A DNA stretch of 64,000 nucleotides from Volutella citrinella (lineage: Eukaryota; Ascomycota; Sordariomycetes; Hypocreales; Nectriaceae). Under the pieces are notes generated by a model. It worked only from the letters and a program-made list of their open reading frames with translations, was not told where the DNA came from and searched no databases. A program made the position numbers and the translations under genes. This document shows positions 34,407-46,327 of the stretch, in pieces; the stretch's first letter is position 1; each line of letters starts with the position of its first letter. The DNA lies in assembly GCA_034401135.1 (NCBI GenBank), contig JAWZSP010000004.1, forward strand, positions 3,286,001 through 3,350,000, written 5' to 3'.

Positions 34407-36461
34407 ATGGCTTCGCTCGGGCGGCCAATGCGTTGCTTGGACCAGCTGCCTGATGAGATCCTGCTCCAGATCTTGTGCTGTGAGTCCGAGTGTCAACCTG
34501 GATGCCTGCCATTTGGCCCGGCCTGCTCCCTGTGGCCGAGTTGCTAACCACTCCCTGGCCAGATCTTGAGCCTCACAACTTGCCCAGGCTGCAGCTAGTC
34601 TCCCATAGACTTCGTGATGTCTGCCTTGATGACGAACTGTGGAAGCACCACTGCTTTGAGCGCTCATCATGGTATCATTTCTTGCTCAATCGCCGGAAGC
34701 TGTCCGAGGCCACTGCTGGGCTTATTGGGCGACTGGGGGCGGACGAGCCCGCAGATATCATAGCTGGGGTCACTGATCAAGCCGACGAGGCTCCCTTGGG
34801 CCTAGGCGAGGATGATAGCGACGACGATGACATGCGTCACAGTGACCACCACCGCCTCCGTTTCCTTCAGGACATGGCAAACTGGGACCCAGCGTTCCCC
34901 GGCGAGCATGTTTCCTGGTATGACGAGTATATCCAACGCCATGGGCCAACTTGTGTCAATTGGCTACAAACTCCGCGTGTCACGGAAAATGGCATGCAAA
35001 GCACTGTCGAGGCACGAGGGATGGCCCTATACAACCCGTATGATGGGGATGACGGTCTCGGAACGTTGCTGGCTGTATCTCCCCTAGACGATGGTTCGGT
35101 GTGCCTCTGGGACGTCAATGGGGGCCGAGGGAAGCGAGGAGGCATTGTTGCCAAAAGTCGACGAGATATCCTCTTCGCCGATGGCAAGGGTGATCAGCAC
35201 ACAAGGCGATCCAAGAAGATCGATACAGGAGTCACCGAGTGCGTCAGCATAAACCACCACAACCACCGGGCCTTCTTTGCTGTACAAAGCCGTGGGTTTA
35301 CACACACGACGACTCTGGGCCTGGGATATGCGACTGACTTGATTTCCAGATCTGTTGGAGGTTGACCTCAACCGCCTCGAGGTTGTCGGACGCGAGTCGT
35401 TTGAATGGTCCATTACCTCACTCTCTCAGGTTCACAACGGTGTTCCATTGACGGTTGGTACTTCTCTCGGAATACACCTCTACGACTTTCGGGAACGTGC
35501 TCAAGAGCAGCCCGATGTCATCGAGCGGCTAGATGGGCCAGCGTTTGACGAGGAGAACCGGTTCAGGTCCATTTTTGACCCAAAGCCATTGCCACCCTAC
35601 GCCTCACTGTCTCAGCCGACGCCCATCAGTATCCTTCACTTGCCTCTCCCCGGGGCGGAAAATCTTGTGTCGGACGACATCTATGTGGCCGGGCGGTTTA
35701 CGAATATCCTGCACTATGACCGACGAATGTTCCCCAGGATCGTGGGATCCATATACTCGGGGTCTCGACTGTCCAGTCTGACAGCCCTGCCGTTTCCGTT
35801 CTCCACTGTCGATCATGAAGTCCGTCGTCGTGGTGAACTCTCTGCAGAGAGAGTTGAACAATCCAAAAAATTAGGTGGGGGCCGGACTCTGATTGCCGGC
35901 GGCGAGTACAATACGAAGGGCTCACTGGAACTGTATGGCCTTGAAGCCGACCATGATTCCTCGGGGAGCATCGTGCAGCAGAATTCAACAATGAAGAATC
36001 GGTACACTGCGGCTTCCTCGATTGTGCTATCGGTTGTCAACCACGGCACCAAGATAGTGCTCTCCGACGGTGCCGGGCTAATCAAATGGTTCGAGAGGGA
36101 CGGCACTACAGAGTGCCGACGGGTGAGGGTAGGACACAGCGATGTCAAAACACCCTCGCTGTTTGCTTCGATGCCTGGGTCTGACGACTTGGCCCGCAAG
36201 ATTCTGTCGACCAATGTCAACCCTGCCCGTTCGCGACCCAACGAGGACAACATTCTGTTCTGGACAGGCGAGAAGCTTGGCATGGTCAGTTTTACAGTCG
36301 ATCCAGTGTTCACAGCGGATAGTTTCGAGACGACCGACAAAACGGCGGAGGCGGAAGAAACAGAGCGACAGGCTTACACAGATAAGATGAGAGAAGCGCT
36401 GGAACGGCAGGCTGACGACGTGCGGTTCGTCAGAGGGCTTGGTTTGCCTGGGACGGGATAA
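34407..36461 (+). CDS. F-box protein with WD-like repeats
   Basis: Three exons, 34407-34479, 34563-35291 and 35350-36461, give 637 residues. Introns are 83 bp (GTGAGT donor, GCTAACC branch) and 58 bp. An F-box lies at about residues 10-50: CLDQLPDEILLQILCYLEPH, then LPRLQLVSHRLRDVCLDDELWK. After a loop with an acidic run (EDDSDDDD) the protein has WD-type strands such as DDGSVCLWDVNG, TSLGIHLYDFRER, YVAGRFTNILHYDRR and DGAGLIKWFERD, consistent with a beta propeller. Such proteins act as substrate receptors in SCF ubiquitin ligases, the F-box binding Skp1 and the propeller the target. The target is unknown. The C-terminal helix is Glu/Arg-rich. No disruption is seen. Confidence 0.88.
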
Positions 36462-39400
36462 ACCACCACGCTGCTAGCTGTGCATCAAATGATCCAGGAG
36501 GCGTCCCAAGAGGCATTTCCGAAGCAGCAAAAGGCAATCACCAGCCGCGGAACAGGGGGGGCTATGAAGGGGGCTACCCCCCTGGGAAGGCATCTCACTG
36601 CAGGAAAGATCCCAGACTCAAACCTCGCTTGGAGTATTATCCGAAAGATCGGCTGAAGGGTTGAGACTATCATCTGGCCAGTCTGGGTGCAGGACGAATC
36701 ACCCAGCATTCCTGATGGAGGGCCATAACGACAACCAAGGGGATGCAAGGCGCGCAAAACAGCCCGGAGAGCAGCTTGTGATTCAGAATCGACTCATGGG
36801 GCCAATAATGGACCGTTTGGGACGCCAGACGGCTGGTGTCAGCGTTGCGGGCCTCAAGTTCGCTGATACCGGATGCGGTGGAGTGGTGGGATGACTCGGA
36901 AGGAGATAGGACACAATGGCTGCACCGCCCGCTGAATATCAAAGAAGGGGAAAGCACAGATAGACTGCCAGACGATACATAGCGACATCAACGGTAATGA
37001 CAGGGCGCTAGCTGTGGTATAAATAAGAATTGTAGGCTACACTATCAGACTAGGAAGAGCAGCAGAAAGAATCGCTGAGGGCTAGGAGATGTTGTAGAAC
37101 TGAAGGCGTGAATAGTCCTGGAATTTGTGACACGGGGAAGAAGCACCAGGGGATGCAGGCTCCCCTGGCAGCGCAGCAATCTAATGTGTGTGACAGGTTA
37201 TGCTGGTTGGTGGTTGGCAATGTCGAATTGGATGGCGGGTGAGGCGTTGTCAAAGTGCAAAACCAGGGCAGCCAATCAGCACAGTCAGGAGGTCATTAAT
37301 AGCCAATGGCCTGGAGCGGAGCCCGAGCTGGGCCGGCGTAGGGGTCCGATATCAATAGACCCGGACCCTAAACCGCTGGGTGACCACTGCAAAAGCCACT
37401 GACACCCCGGGCTGCGAACCGCTGGACCAGTCGGCAGGCTGGCTTGGCTGACTGTCCAAGGCGGTAGGGATCGCTGCATGGGCCACACGTGCGATGGAAG
37501 CTGCATATGCTTCCTGTCGGCCGGGGCTGTTGTTGAGCAAGATGGGATCAACTCGCAGCTGACCGGTGGCGATGCTCAGCACAAGGCGGTTGTTGCTGGG
37601 ACCAAAGCAGAGCCAACGCCCTGGTTCTTGCTCCTTGGTGCCTCAACTTCCTAAGGTACGTCCAGCGGCCCCCTACGCTGTGGGCTGCAGCCCAGTGGTC
37701 CAGTGAATCGGGGTCTGACGGCAAGTGGGTTTCGCAGTGGGGAGCATGCGCTGTCAAATGGCCCCAAATTTGAAAGTTTCCAAACCTCCAGAAGGAAGCG
37801 AGGAACCAACCGAAGCGACAGAGCTCCATCGACGCCTCACTGTCTCCCGTCCAGTCCGCAAGTGGCGGCATGTGCCCCGTCCGCTTTGTCACGGTTCTCC
37901 CGATCAAAGCGATTACTGCAGTGGAGGGGCTTTTCAAGACAAGGACTCGATTGATTTTGGCATGGGTGTCCATGGCGTCGGTCGTGAACTCGTGTCTGGG
38001 ATCCGACTCTACTGCCTTGGCCCAGACGCTTGGACGCCTCGCCTTATAGCAGCAGTGGGAACGTGTGGCTGAAGGGACAATCCCGGAAACAGGTCCTCGG
38101 GATGGGGATTTCATCGTTCCAGCATCTCATTCCAAGGCGAGAAAGACATGGGGAGCCCGGGAGCAGTAAGATGGCATGCGAGGCTTTGCCCGAGGAAGTT
38201 TTCGAGAAGCAGCTAGGGGCGCCAGAACCTGGATCCATGGATGCATCGAGGGCATCGCGATCGACAGCAGCGTGATCGACGGCAGCGCAGGGAGTGTGCG
38301 TCCACCAATACAGCACAAGGCGGCGATTCTGGGAAAAACAACAAAGACAATAGACACGGAAGTTGAGTTCCCGGGCGCAGGCCAAACTTGCAAACTAGTT
38401 TCGCCCTGTTCAGGCCGTTGTCCAGTTGGGAGTCGTGATACTTGACTACTGTAGGTACCTCAACGAACCTTACACCGCCGAAGGGTCTTCAGGGCAACGG
38501 TGAACGCCGCACGGATCCAACCCGATGTGGGAGCGATACGGACATCTTTTACTCCTGTGAGAGAGACGGGATGGATGGGTGGATTGTTAGATGGATGTCT
38601 TCTCCCCTCGGCTCGGCTCGCAGGTTGGCTACGCCCCTGGTGCTACATGTACGAGATGGCGACGACTGGCAGACCAAGACTCCAGCTTTACCCTGGGCTG
38701 CATACGCTGGTCCAGCCAGATGCAGCTCCAGCACAGCACAGCGCAGCACCGCACTGCACAGCACAGCATCCGCAGCGACTCAGCAAGAAGTGAGGCGGCG
38801 ACCGGCATGCCTTAGCAGGCCTCGACTGGCGCTGGCTCTCCACCACGGCGCAAGGGTTCCCAGCGCTCTCGCTGTGATTTGGCAGCTTCTGCGCACGGAG
38901 AGATCCATGCTCGCTGCGGCCCCATCTTGCATCGAGGCCATTCGCCGCCAGCTGCAAGGTGCATCGCGGCTTCGTCGTCCATGCCATGCTATGGATATGG
39001 ATATGGAAATGGATATGCCCTGTCCCGGCCTGGTTGGCGGCGCTGGCATGTTCAGCCTGGCTTGGCTAATATTAAGTCGCACAACTCGCCCATCGATTAT
39101 GAGCAGTGCCTCTGGCTACTCTTTGGGACGGACACCGCCATCAGCATTGAACCTTGAACCGCCCGTAGTGTTCGTGGCAGTAGATTGCATCCCCAGCCCT
39201 GGCCTAAACAGCCTCCCAACAGCACTAAAGCCAGGACTAGTCGCCATCCGCCGCGCCCGCTTGCCAGTGCCAGTGAGCGCCGCCACCAACGCCAGTGACG
39301 AAGAGGCCCGCCACTCCTCCCCTTCCGGGCTCCTTCCCATTCTTGCTCCGAGACATTGGGTTTGGTTTTGCCTTTCCCTTGCTCGTCCGTTTGCATTTTC

Positions 39401-39801
39401 ATCTCTTCCATCTTGCACTTTCACCCTTGGCCTCCCTCGCACCACACTGGCAACCCAACAATTCCAGATCGTCGCTGTGCTGTTGCATTGATCGCTCCTG
39501 TCGGCTGATCTGCGCCTCGCCACCCGCTTCACCGACACCGCACCACAAAGGGCACCCCCGACAGCAAGATCGTGCACAGTCGCCAAAAAGCGTCAAATCT
39601 CGAATCAGCATCATACACAAAACGACTCGTCGCCTACCCCTTGCAGCATCTTGCGCCCCCTCATCATTTCTCCAAGGTCCATCTCACCAACAATCGCTGG
39701 AACGCCCAACGTCCCCCAGCGGCGGCGCCACAAGCATCAGTGCATTTATGCCACCGCTCCCCATCCTGGCCTGCCCGACAAGTCCTGGCTGAGCATGTCC
39801 C
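36462..39801. other. Long intergenic region, no supported gene
   Basis: About 3.3 kb between two plus-strand genes. A 349-codon plus-strand frame (38442-39491) overlaps comparably long frames on the other strand and is low-complexity, with CAGCACAGC-type repeats near 38720-38770 and ATGGATATGGATATGG repeats near 38993; I treat it as spurious. The last part should hold the promoter and leader of the SprT-like gene. Confidence 0.5.
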
Positions 39802-41466
39802 ATGGCTTTTTGGGTGGGTGAAGGGCTCCGTCCCCCCAACTACGATGGCACTACCCGTGGTCGGGATATGTCCCGGGAATGCGATTGGGAATTGGACCGA
39901 GGACTCCAAAAGGGCTACATTGACCTTGGAAAGCGAAGGGTGAGCGTCTCGGAGGGACGCCAAGGCTTCGACAAACCAATCCGTCGAGTAGATGCCTATG
40001 ATCATGATCCTCGCATCGACTATGGTCAGGATATTCGGAACAGCTATCCCGATCTTCGTCAGGAGTCCCTTCCTTCGGGTTACAGCTATAACTATAGCTG
40101 TGGCAATAACACTTGCCAGCACGGCGACGGACTCTCATCTCGCCATCCGCTGGACCTTGCTCCAACTTCTCACCAATTCAACTACGTACATGTCGATGAC
40201 AGCCCTCACCTACTTCTGAAACCAACACCCACCAGGACCGAGAGCCCTCCGTTCTTAGTCCTCCGACAGCACTCGCCCGCGTCGGATATCCCCCATGCCT
40301 CAGCCGCTGCTCCAATGTTCAACCAACGCCCGGGATTTGAGGAACCCCCAGTCTACCGTCCTGGACCAGCTCCACTGGGGCCCCTGCCACTCAACTCGAC
40401 TAACCCGAGCTTTGTGCCGGCATACTTCACCAATCCTAGCTTTGCCGGGCCTGCAGTTCAGCGTCAGGTTCTTGCGCCCGTTGGTCCATCATCGAGTGTG
40501 GGGTCGGGCGGCAGTTTCGAATCTGTGGCCATGGAACGCACTGAGTCTGGGCTATCTGTCAGTTCCGATACCACGCAGCAATCGTTCGCCGGATTGCATG
40601 AAGATGCTGGCGACGAGCATCTGATGAGCGATGCAGAGGCCGCGCAGCTGGTCCGGGATCATGTCAGGAGCCGCCGTTCCCATCCAAACTCTCGCCATAG
40701 TAGAATCCTCATGGCTCTTGTCAACCCACCTAAGAAGTCTGACTTTCGGCTCGATAGCCTGGCGCTCGATAGCATCTTCAGTGCTGCAAACGAACTCTTC
40801 TTTGACAATCGACTCTCAGGCCGTGTTACTTGGGACTGGTCGCACCCCGAAAGTACTCAGTATGATTCGCATATCGTCGGTACGACCGCGGTTCGCCGCT
40901 CCCGATTGGGTGATTGGGAGACACTCATTGTACTCTCACTACCCATTCTAAGCGATACTAGGTACAACCGCCGTTTGCTGATCTCCACCTTCCTCCATGA
41001 AATGATACACAGCTACCTCTTCATCACCTGCGGACTGAAGGCGCGGCAATGCGGCGGTCATACACCTGGGTTTCGGCAGATTGCAGTTACTATCGATAAT
41101 TGGGTTGGCCGAGAACATCTGCGGCTTGGCGAGATGGAAGCGGATCTAAAGCAGTTTCGCGAAGAAACGCCCGATCCCGAACTCTCCGGCCCCAACAGCT
41201 GGCAGATGGACAACTCGCTCCGGCCAACCTCTGGTGGTAGTCCCCAGCGCGGATGGCATCCATCGACTGCGCGCGACTGGGACGTGGACATGCAGACCGG
41301 CAGCGACGAGCCCTCCCATTCTCGTCTTGACTCAAACTTTGATGGATGGCAGTGGCAAGGCCGCGAGAGCTTCCGGACTCGTCCTATCTTCCCCGGATAC
41401 GATGATAGTATCGGGGCACGTCATACGTTTTCGTCCTCACATGAAGGCCCAGGGCGCCCATTGTAA
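39802..41466 (+). CDS. SprT-like metalloprotease-domain protein
   Basis: A single 554-residue frame without introns. Residues 1-310 are low-complexity, Pro/Ser-rich and probably disordered. From about 320 a SprT-like domain begins (LDSIFSAANELFFDNRLSG), with the zinc-protease motif HEMIH at 399-403 and a third His at 420 in QCGGHTPGFRQIA, the SprT arrangement of HExxH followed by a distant His. Family members include Spartan and Wss1-related proteases that cut DNA-protein crosslinks, but many fungal SprT-like proteins are uncharacterised. No zinc ribbon is seen after the domain; the tail is disordered again. The start is the first ATG of the frame; ATG at residue 23 is an alternative. Substrate and location are unknown. 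Confidence 0.85.
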   Translation: MAFWVGEGLRPPNYDGTTRGRDMSRECDWELDRGLQKGYIDLGKRRVSVSEGRQGFDKPIRRVDAYDHDPRIDYGQDIRNSYPDLRQESLPSGYSYNYSCGNNTCQHGDGLSSRHPLDLAPTSHQFNYVHVDDSPHLLLKPTPTRTESPPFLVLRQHSPASDIPHASAAAPMFNQRPGFEEPPVYRPGPAPLGPLPLNSTNPSFVPAYFTNPSFAGPAVQRQVLAPVGPSSSVGSGGSFESVAMERTESGLSVSSDTTQQSFAGLHEDAGDEHLMSDAEAAQLVRDHVRSRRSHPNSRHSRILMALVNPPKKSDFRLDSLALDSIFSAANELFFDNRLSGRVTWDWSHPESTQYDSHIVGTTAVRRSRLGDWETLIVLSLPILSDTRYNRRLLISTFLHEMIHSYLFITCGLKARQCGGHTPGFRQIAVTIDNWVGREHLRLGEMEADLKQFREETPDPELSGPNSWQMDNSLRPTSGGSPQRGWHPSTARDWDVDMQTGSDEPSHSRLDSNFDGWQWQGRESFRTRPIFPGYDDSIGARHTFSSSHEGPGRPL

Positions 41467-42270
41467 AGGGGCTTTCGGCCCGTGGCCTGGGGATGACGTT
41501 GGAGGTGGCCTAACTTGAGCCTCTCCTCTACTATCAAGGGCTTGAAGACTGTCTTCATGTTTGTAGCGGTACTTGACCGCTGAAGTTGGTGGCACAAGTC
41601 CTTTATCCCCTCTTCTTTTGCCTCCGTGGCAAATCTCTCTTTTGTACTAATTGCATATTGGTCTGCATTGCAGCGGCGCTGGAGTTTTCGGGAATCTGGC
41701 TCCCCATTGGGATCTACGCCAAGGGCATCTGTGGCTATAGACGGGGGGCAATGTCTTGGGCCAAAGTCCAGTTGATTCGTTTTAGATGTCACTCTACATA
41801 CCCCTTTCTTTGTATGAAATATTTCATTTGAGATTGGGAACCGGGACTTGGACGGGAATCTGTTGAAACACGACTCGGCAGGTTAAGGTTAGGCTTGCTA
41901 CACGCACATACTACTATATAACCAATCATATTGTGTCACTCTACACCAGCTCAGCTGTCGTCAGTCTCACAAGCAAACACCAAGATGCAGAGTAGTGAAC
42001 AATGTAACGCAAGTCCGAATCACTAACTTTTGTTAAGTCTCATGCGGCTCTTCATTTGCCCTTCCGCATAGACCTATATCTATCCAGTCTGGCCCTTGAT
42101 CCAATCACCAGGTCCTTTTGTATATGTAAACCACCTGATATTTACTTTGTTATTCGCCAGCCATGTATGCTCAACCGACATTATGCATTATGCAGTCACA
42201 ATCAACACCCCCCTCCCCAAGCTTCAGCATTAGTGTGTCCCTCATCATCAAACGGGTTCGCCCACTCTCA
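41467..42270. other. Convergent 3' region
   Basis: About 800 bp where the SprT-like gene (plus) and the transporter gene (minus) end toward each other. The sequence is AT-richer than its neighbours. No gene is supported. Confidence 0.6.
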
Positions 42271-44266
42271 TTATCGACTTGTTCTGCTCTTCTTGACTGT
42301 ACCATAACCCCCTGTTATAGAGCTGGACCGTCGCGATGGTATGCTCCGCTCGTCGTCTGAGTCATTACCCGAATCATCTCCCACTGCCTCTTCGTTGGAT
42401 AGCAAGGGGCCGTATTCTGTATCCTCGTTGTCGCTGGTGTCGGCAGAATCAGTAGGACCGTCTCCTTCAACGATATTGAAGACGGGGATTGCGCCAATGA
42501 GTGCAACCGCGGCCAGGAAAAACCAAGCGGTCACACCAAAATTGTTTTCAACACCCCAGGTGAAGGCAGCACCTGTTGACATCGGGCCAAGAGCTCTTCC
42601 GATGGCGCTGAAGGAGGTAGCGAAACCGTTCAGAGTGCCAAGGACGCGGATGCTTGTGCATGAGTTTGTCAATAGGATGGTCGTCGAAGGGAAGGCGATG
42701 ATGATGGCGGCTCCCTTGATAAACAGGATGACCAGAAGGGCGGCGAAGCGAGTAGTGACAGTCGGGAAGAGTATCGTGTACGGCGTGAGACAGTAAGTAA
42801 TGGGCATGATGAGCGCTGTCTAGTTTTAGTCTCCTTACTGGATCGCCAACGGGGTTGTAATGAACGTACCGCAAACCCTGAAACATCTCAAAACACCAAA
42901 GCGGCTCACAAGTGGTGGGTAAAACACGAACTGGATGATACCACAGACGATGCCATACAAGGTAAAGATGGTTCTGGTAGATCGGTCAGACCAACAACAC
43001 GACGACTATATTGGAATCCAATCCAGACACTTACCCAATCTCGCTGGTCGTCAGGCCAAATCCACCCTTGAAGTAGAAGGGGGCTTTGAAATTCTCAGGG
43101 GTCTGCTCCACGACTGGATACTCCAGGAAGACGGGGACAACCTGGTCATAGGCAACGGAGTGGAAAGCAAGAAATGTGTAGGACAGCAGGTTGATGACTG
43201 TCTGCTTGGTGAAAACGGTGTGATGGCCGGGTGAGTGGTGTTGCTGGCCCGATGTCTTGCGCGTTGTCTTGGTTGGGATCAGTGGAGCTGTTGCCTCGCC
43301 ATCAACGAAGGAGCGGCGACGGCTGGATGGGGCGACTACTGGCTGGTCATTTCCTCTGCTCTTGAACCCCTTGGTCAGACGCTTCCCCAGGGAGAGGCCC
43401 CAATCTGGCTTGTGACGCTTGCTTGGAAGAGTTTCCTAGTTATCGTTCGAATCAGTAGCTCAAGAGGGGGCTCGGGGGAGGGCATACGTGAAGAAACAAG
43501 GTTGCAATTGTTGCAGAGATCAAGAAGCAAATGGTGAGAATCAGGTTGGGCAAGGCAAATGGGAAGCGCTTGAAGAACTCAATGTCGCCGAAAATGCCAG
43601 GATATTGTGTTGCCGGGTCCGCAAACATGCCACCGAAACTGGGTCCGATGATGGTTCCCAGGCTCCAGACTAATGGCATGATGGAGAAGGCTCTTGGCTG
43701 GAGCTCCTTCTCGGGCACCATCTCGGCAACCATGGTGCGAATAATGCCAACTGCGGTCAGGGTTAGGAGTCCAGTTTGTCACATGGTGTGGGTGTGGATG
43801 GCTTCTTACCGTTTCCATTTCCACCACCCTGGAAGGCCCGGACAACGATGGCCATGGGTAGAGATGTGGACATGCCCCATACTATGAAGCAGATCATGCT
43901 GCTGATGAGTCCCATAATGATGGTGGGCTTTCTGCCGTAGGTATCAGAAGCTCTGCCCCAGGCGATGGCAGTGCAGCTTTGGGCGACAGAGAAAACACCA
44001 GATGTGATTCCCACCCAGCGAGCGACCTTGTTCTGCTTGATACCAAAGCTCTTCATCATGGCTGGGAGGTAGGGGAACACGGAAGTGTATGCCATGGGCT
44101 CAGAAATTCTGGCAGCGGCTGAGCATTGAGGTCAGCAAGATGAGATTATCAACCGATAGGTATCCTTTGCTCTGTAGCCAGGCAGTGTAAAATGCTTACA
44201 CAGAATAGCCAGCTGCTGGACGGGCAGCTTGGCCTTTGACCGCGGTCCATGGTTCGTAGTGGTCAT
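42271..44266 (-). CDS. Major facilitator superfamily transporter
   Basis: Six exons (44266-44200, 44118-43810, 43750-43488, 43435-43035, 42973-42870, 42815-42271) give 562 residues in one frame. The MFS signature A between helices 2 and 3 is GRASDTYGRK at 77-86. Around GPSFGGMFADPATQYPGIFG lies the helix-5 region, and a long charged central loop (about 213-290) separates the two six-helix halves. The C-terminal tail is acidic and Ser-rich (SADTSDNEDTEYGPLL). The overall pattern, with an N-terminal AKLPVQQLAILSAARISEP, matches the fungal family related to yeast YCR023C and plant ZIFL proteins, usually proton-coupled exporters. The substrate cannot be told from sequence. All five introns have standard donors and are 49-68 bp. 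Confidence 0.92.
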
Positions 44267-46327
44267 GGCTGGCCTCGTCGATCGAGTCGCGAAGCAATCA
44301 AGATGGCGGGTGAGTGGAGGGGGGTGCAGGCAATTTAATTAACAATTCAACTCCATCAAAGGTCGAGGCGAGAGGGGCACAGCGGGAGCGAGGTCGTGAG
44401 AAGCAATGTTGTATCCAATACGTGATGTCTAGCCTCCGTCGAGCAGCATTCACGAAAGCAGAAACAAAACGAAGCAAAAGCTTGCGACGTGAAAAAAAGC
44501 TGAGGCCTGGGTAAGGGTACAGGACAAGAATCGGCTGGCCAAGTGGGTTTCTCAAGATGCAATGTTAAAACCGACGACGACGATTCGGCCGATTTGCAGG
44601 CGACAAGGACTAAGTGTACTAAGTTAGTCAGGCAGGCAGGTGGGCGACCCCGTGCCGCGCTGCAGCCGGGATGTGCAAGTGTAGCGCGGTGCGGTGCATT
44701 ACAGGGCGGATACAGCGCCAGTCGGGAGTGCTGGGCCGCTGCAGGTGGTGCAGACAGCGCAGAAATGGACTGGCCGGACTGGCTGGAATTGGCGGGGGGG
44801 ACAGGTTGGAGGGGGCGGATCCACTCCGATCCCGCCTGCAGAGAGCCCTGGATGCTGCCTTAGCCGGACGGCGACAGGGCCTCCTCCGACCTCAGGCGTT
44901 CCTCACGCAGCGACACCCCGGACGTTCATTCGCGGGTGGCGCGGCGGCATCGAATCGCATCATGGCGCCTTGGCCCCGAGATGCCTCCTGAAAAGCTCCG
45001 GGGCCGAGCTGTGGCGTTAGCAGTGCTGATGACAGAAGGCTGCGTTGCGTCACGGGCTTCGTCTTGACGGCAAACGGCCATGACGCCCTCTGGATGACAT
45101 GCCGGATTCTGCGCCGACAGAGGATGCGACGAGTGCCCAGAAGGGAAACGCGGGCACGTCATTTGACCTGGGGCGCACCCTCCACAGCCGGAGAGGCCCT
45201 CCACGGGCTGCAGGGCTTGGGGTGGCGATGGCGGCCGGGGGGTAAGCAAGATACGAGGCTGGTCACTAGGAATTTGGAGGCGCATGGAGTGCTGTGATTC
45301 AGACAAGCCGACGCCGGAGGACTAGTTGGGTAGTTGGATGTGTGAATCAATTGGGGAATACTCTGAATGCTGCGTTGGACAAGTATGGGATAAAAGTATG
45401 GGATAATCATGCCCATGCCGGGCTGTCTCGAAATTAATTACGGAGTACCTGGTAATTAGTTCCCTGTGCTGTGCTAGCGTTGCTCCATTCTCTCTCGCTC
45501 GTAAGCGTTCATGGCCGAGGCAGGGGATATAATGCTGTGAAGAGGTGAGGATATGCTGTGCGACAGACACAGCAAGCAGAGGAAGCATCAACTTCGAGAT
45601 CGCCCCCAATGTGCCCGTGCCCATTGGGCGAACTGAGACTGCTGCTGCAAGGCCAATGCGTCCCGACAGACACAGGCACAGGCGAAGCGCTAGTGGTCTC
45701 CAGCTGCCAATTACTGGCCGAGACACTGGTGACGGGACGGGATGCTTTGTGCAAGGCTACAGGTGGTCCAGTGCACTGTGGTTGCGGCAAGGCGGTGAGA
45801 TTCCAGCGAGGTTGCCTTCTGAGCAACCCTCGGCCGAGAGCGCACCATTGGTGCATCGGGTATTGTTCCCGGGCTGCACTTCAGGAGCCGGGGCTGCTAT
45901 CTGATCCCCACAGCGATATGATTGGCTGCGGCGAGAGCTCCAAAACACCCCGCCATCGCCGGCAGATAGTGGAGGCTCGCCGACCTAACGTCATTGCCCT
46001 TCGCCCTCACGCCTTCGCCCTTCCATCTTCATGATCCCATCAAGCTCCGCGCTCCCGCATCGAAATCGAATCACCCAATCCGTCGTACTCAAGGATTCCC
46101 TTTGAATGACGAACTTCAACCAGGCGTCTTTGTTGTGAGGCTCGTGGTCGCTGTGTTATCATGAATGGGTTGTAAGCTCTCACTCTATCTCTCCCTCTCT
46201 CTCCCTTATCTCCCCATCCATCGACATTTATGTTCGCCAACATATCCCCGCTCTGGCTGTTGAGATGTCGATTAAACTTGTTAATGAAACTAACATCTAC
46301 CGCCTCAGCTCTCCCCAACCCGAGAAG
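44267..46327. other. Divergent promoter region
   Basis: About 2.1 kb between the transporter gene (minus) and the M28 peptidase gene (plus). A pyrimidine-rich CTCTATCTCTCCCTCTCTCT tract at about 46182 lies about 140 bp before the peptidase start. Long GC-driven frames occur on both strands, but none is recognisable. Confidence 0.55.

Noticed and set aside
37548..38114. A 188-codon minus-strand frame
   Set aside because: No domain, composition like noncoding DNA, and no introns or promoter elements to support it.
38442..39491. A 349-codon plus-strand frame in the 36.5-39.8 kb gap
   Set aside because: It is low-complexity, built partly on simple repeats, overlaps long frames on the other strand and has no recognisable domain. 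Only expression data could revive it.
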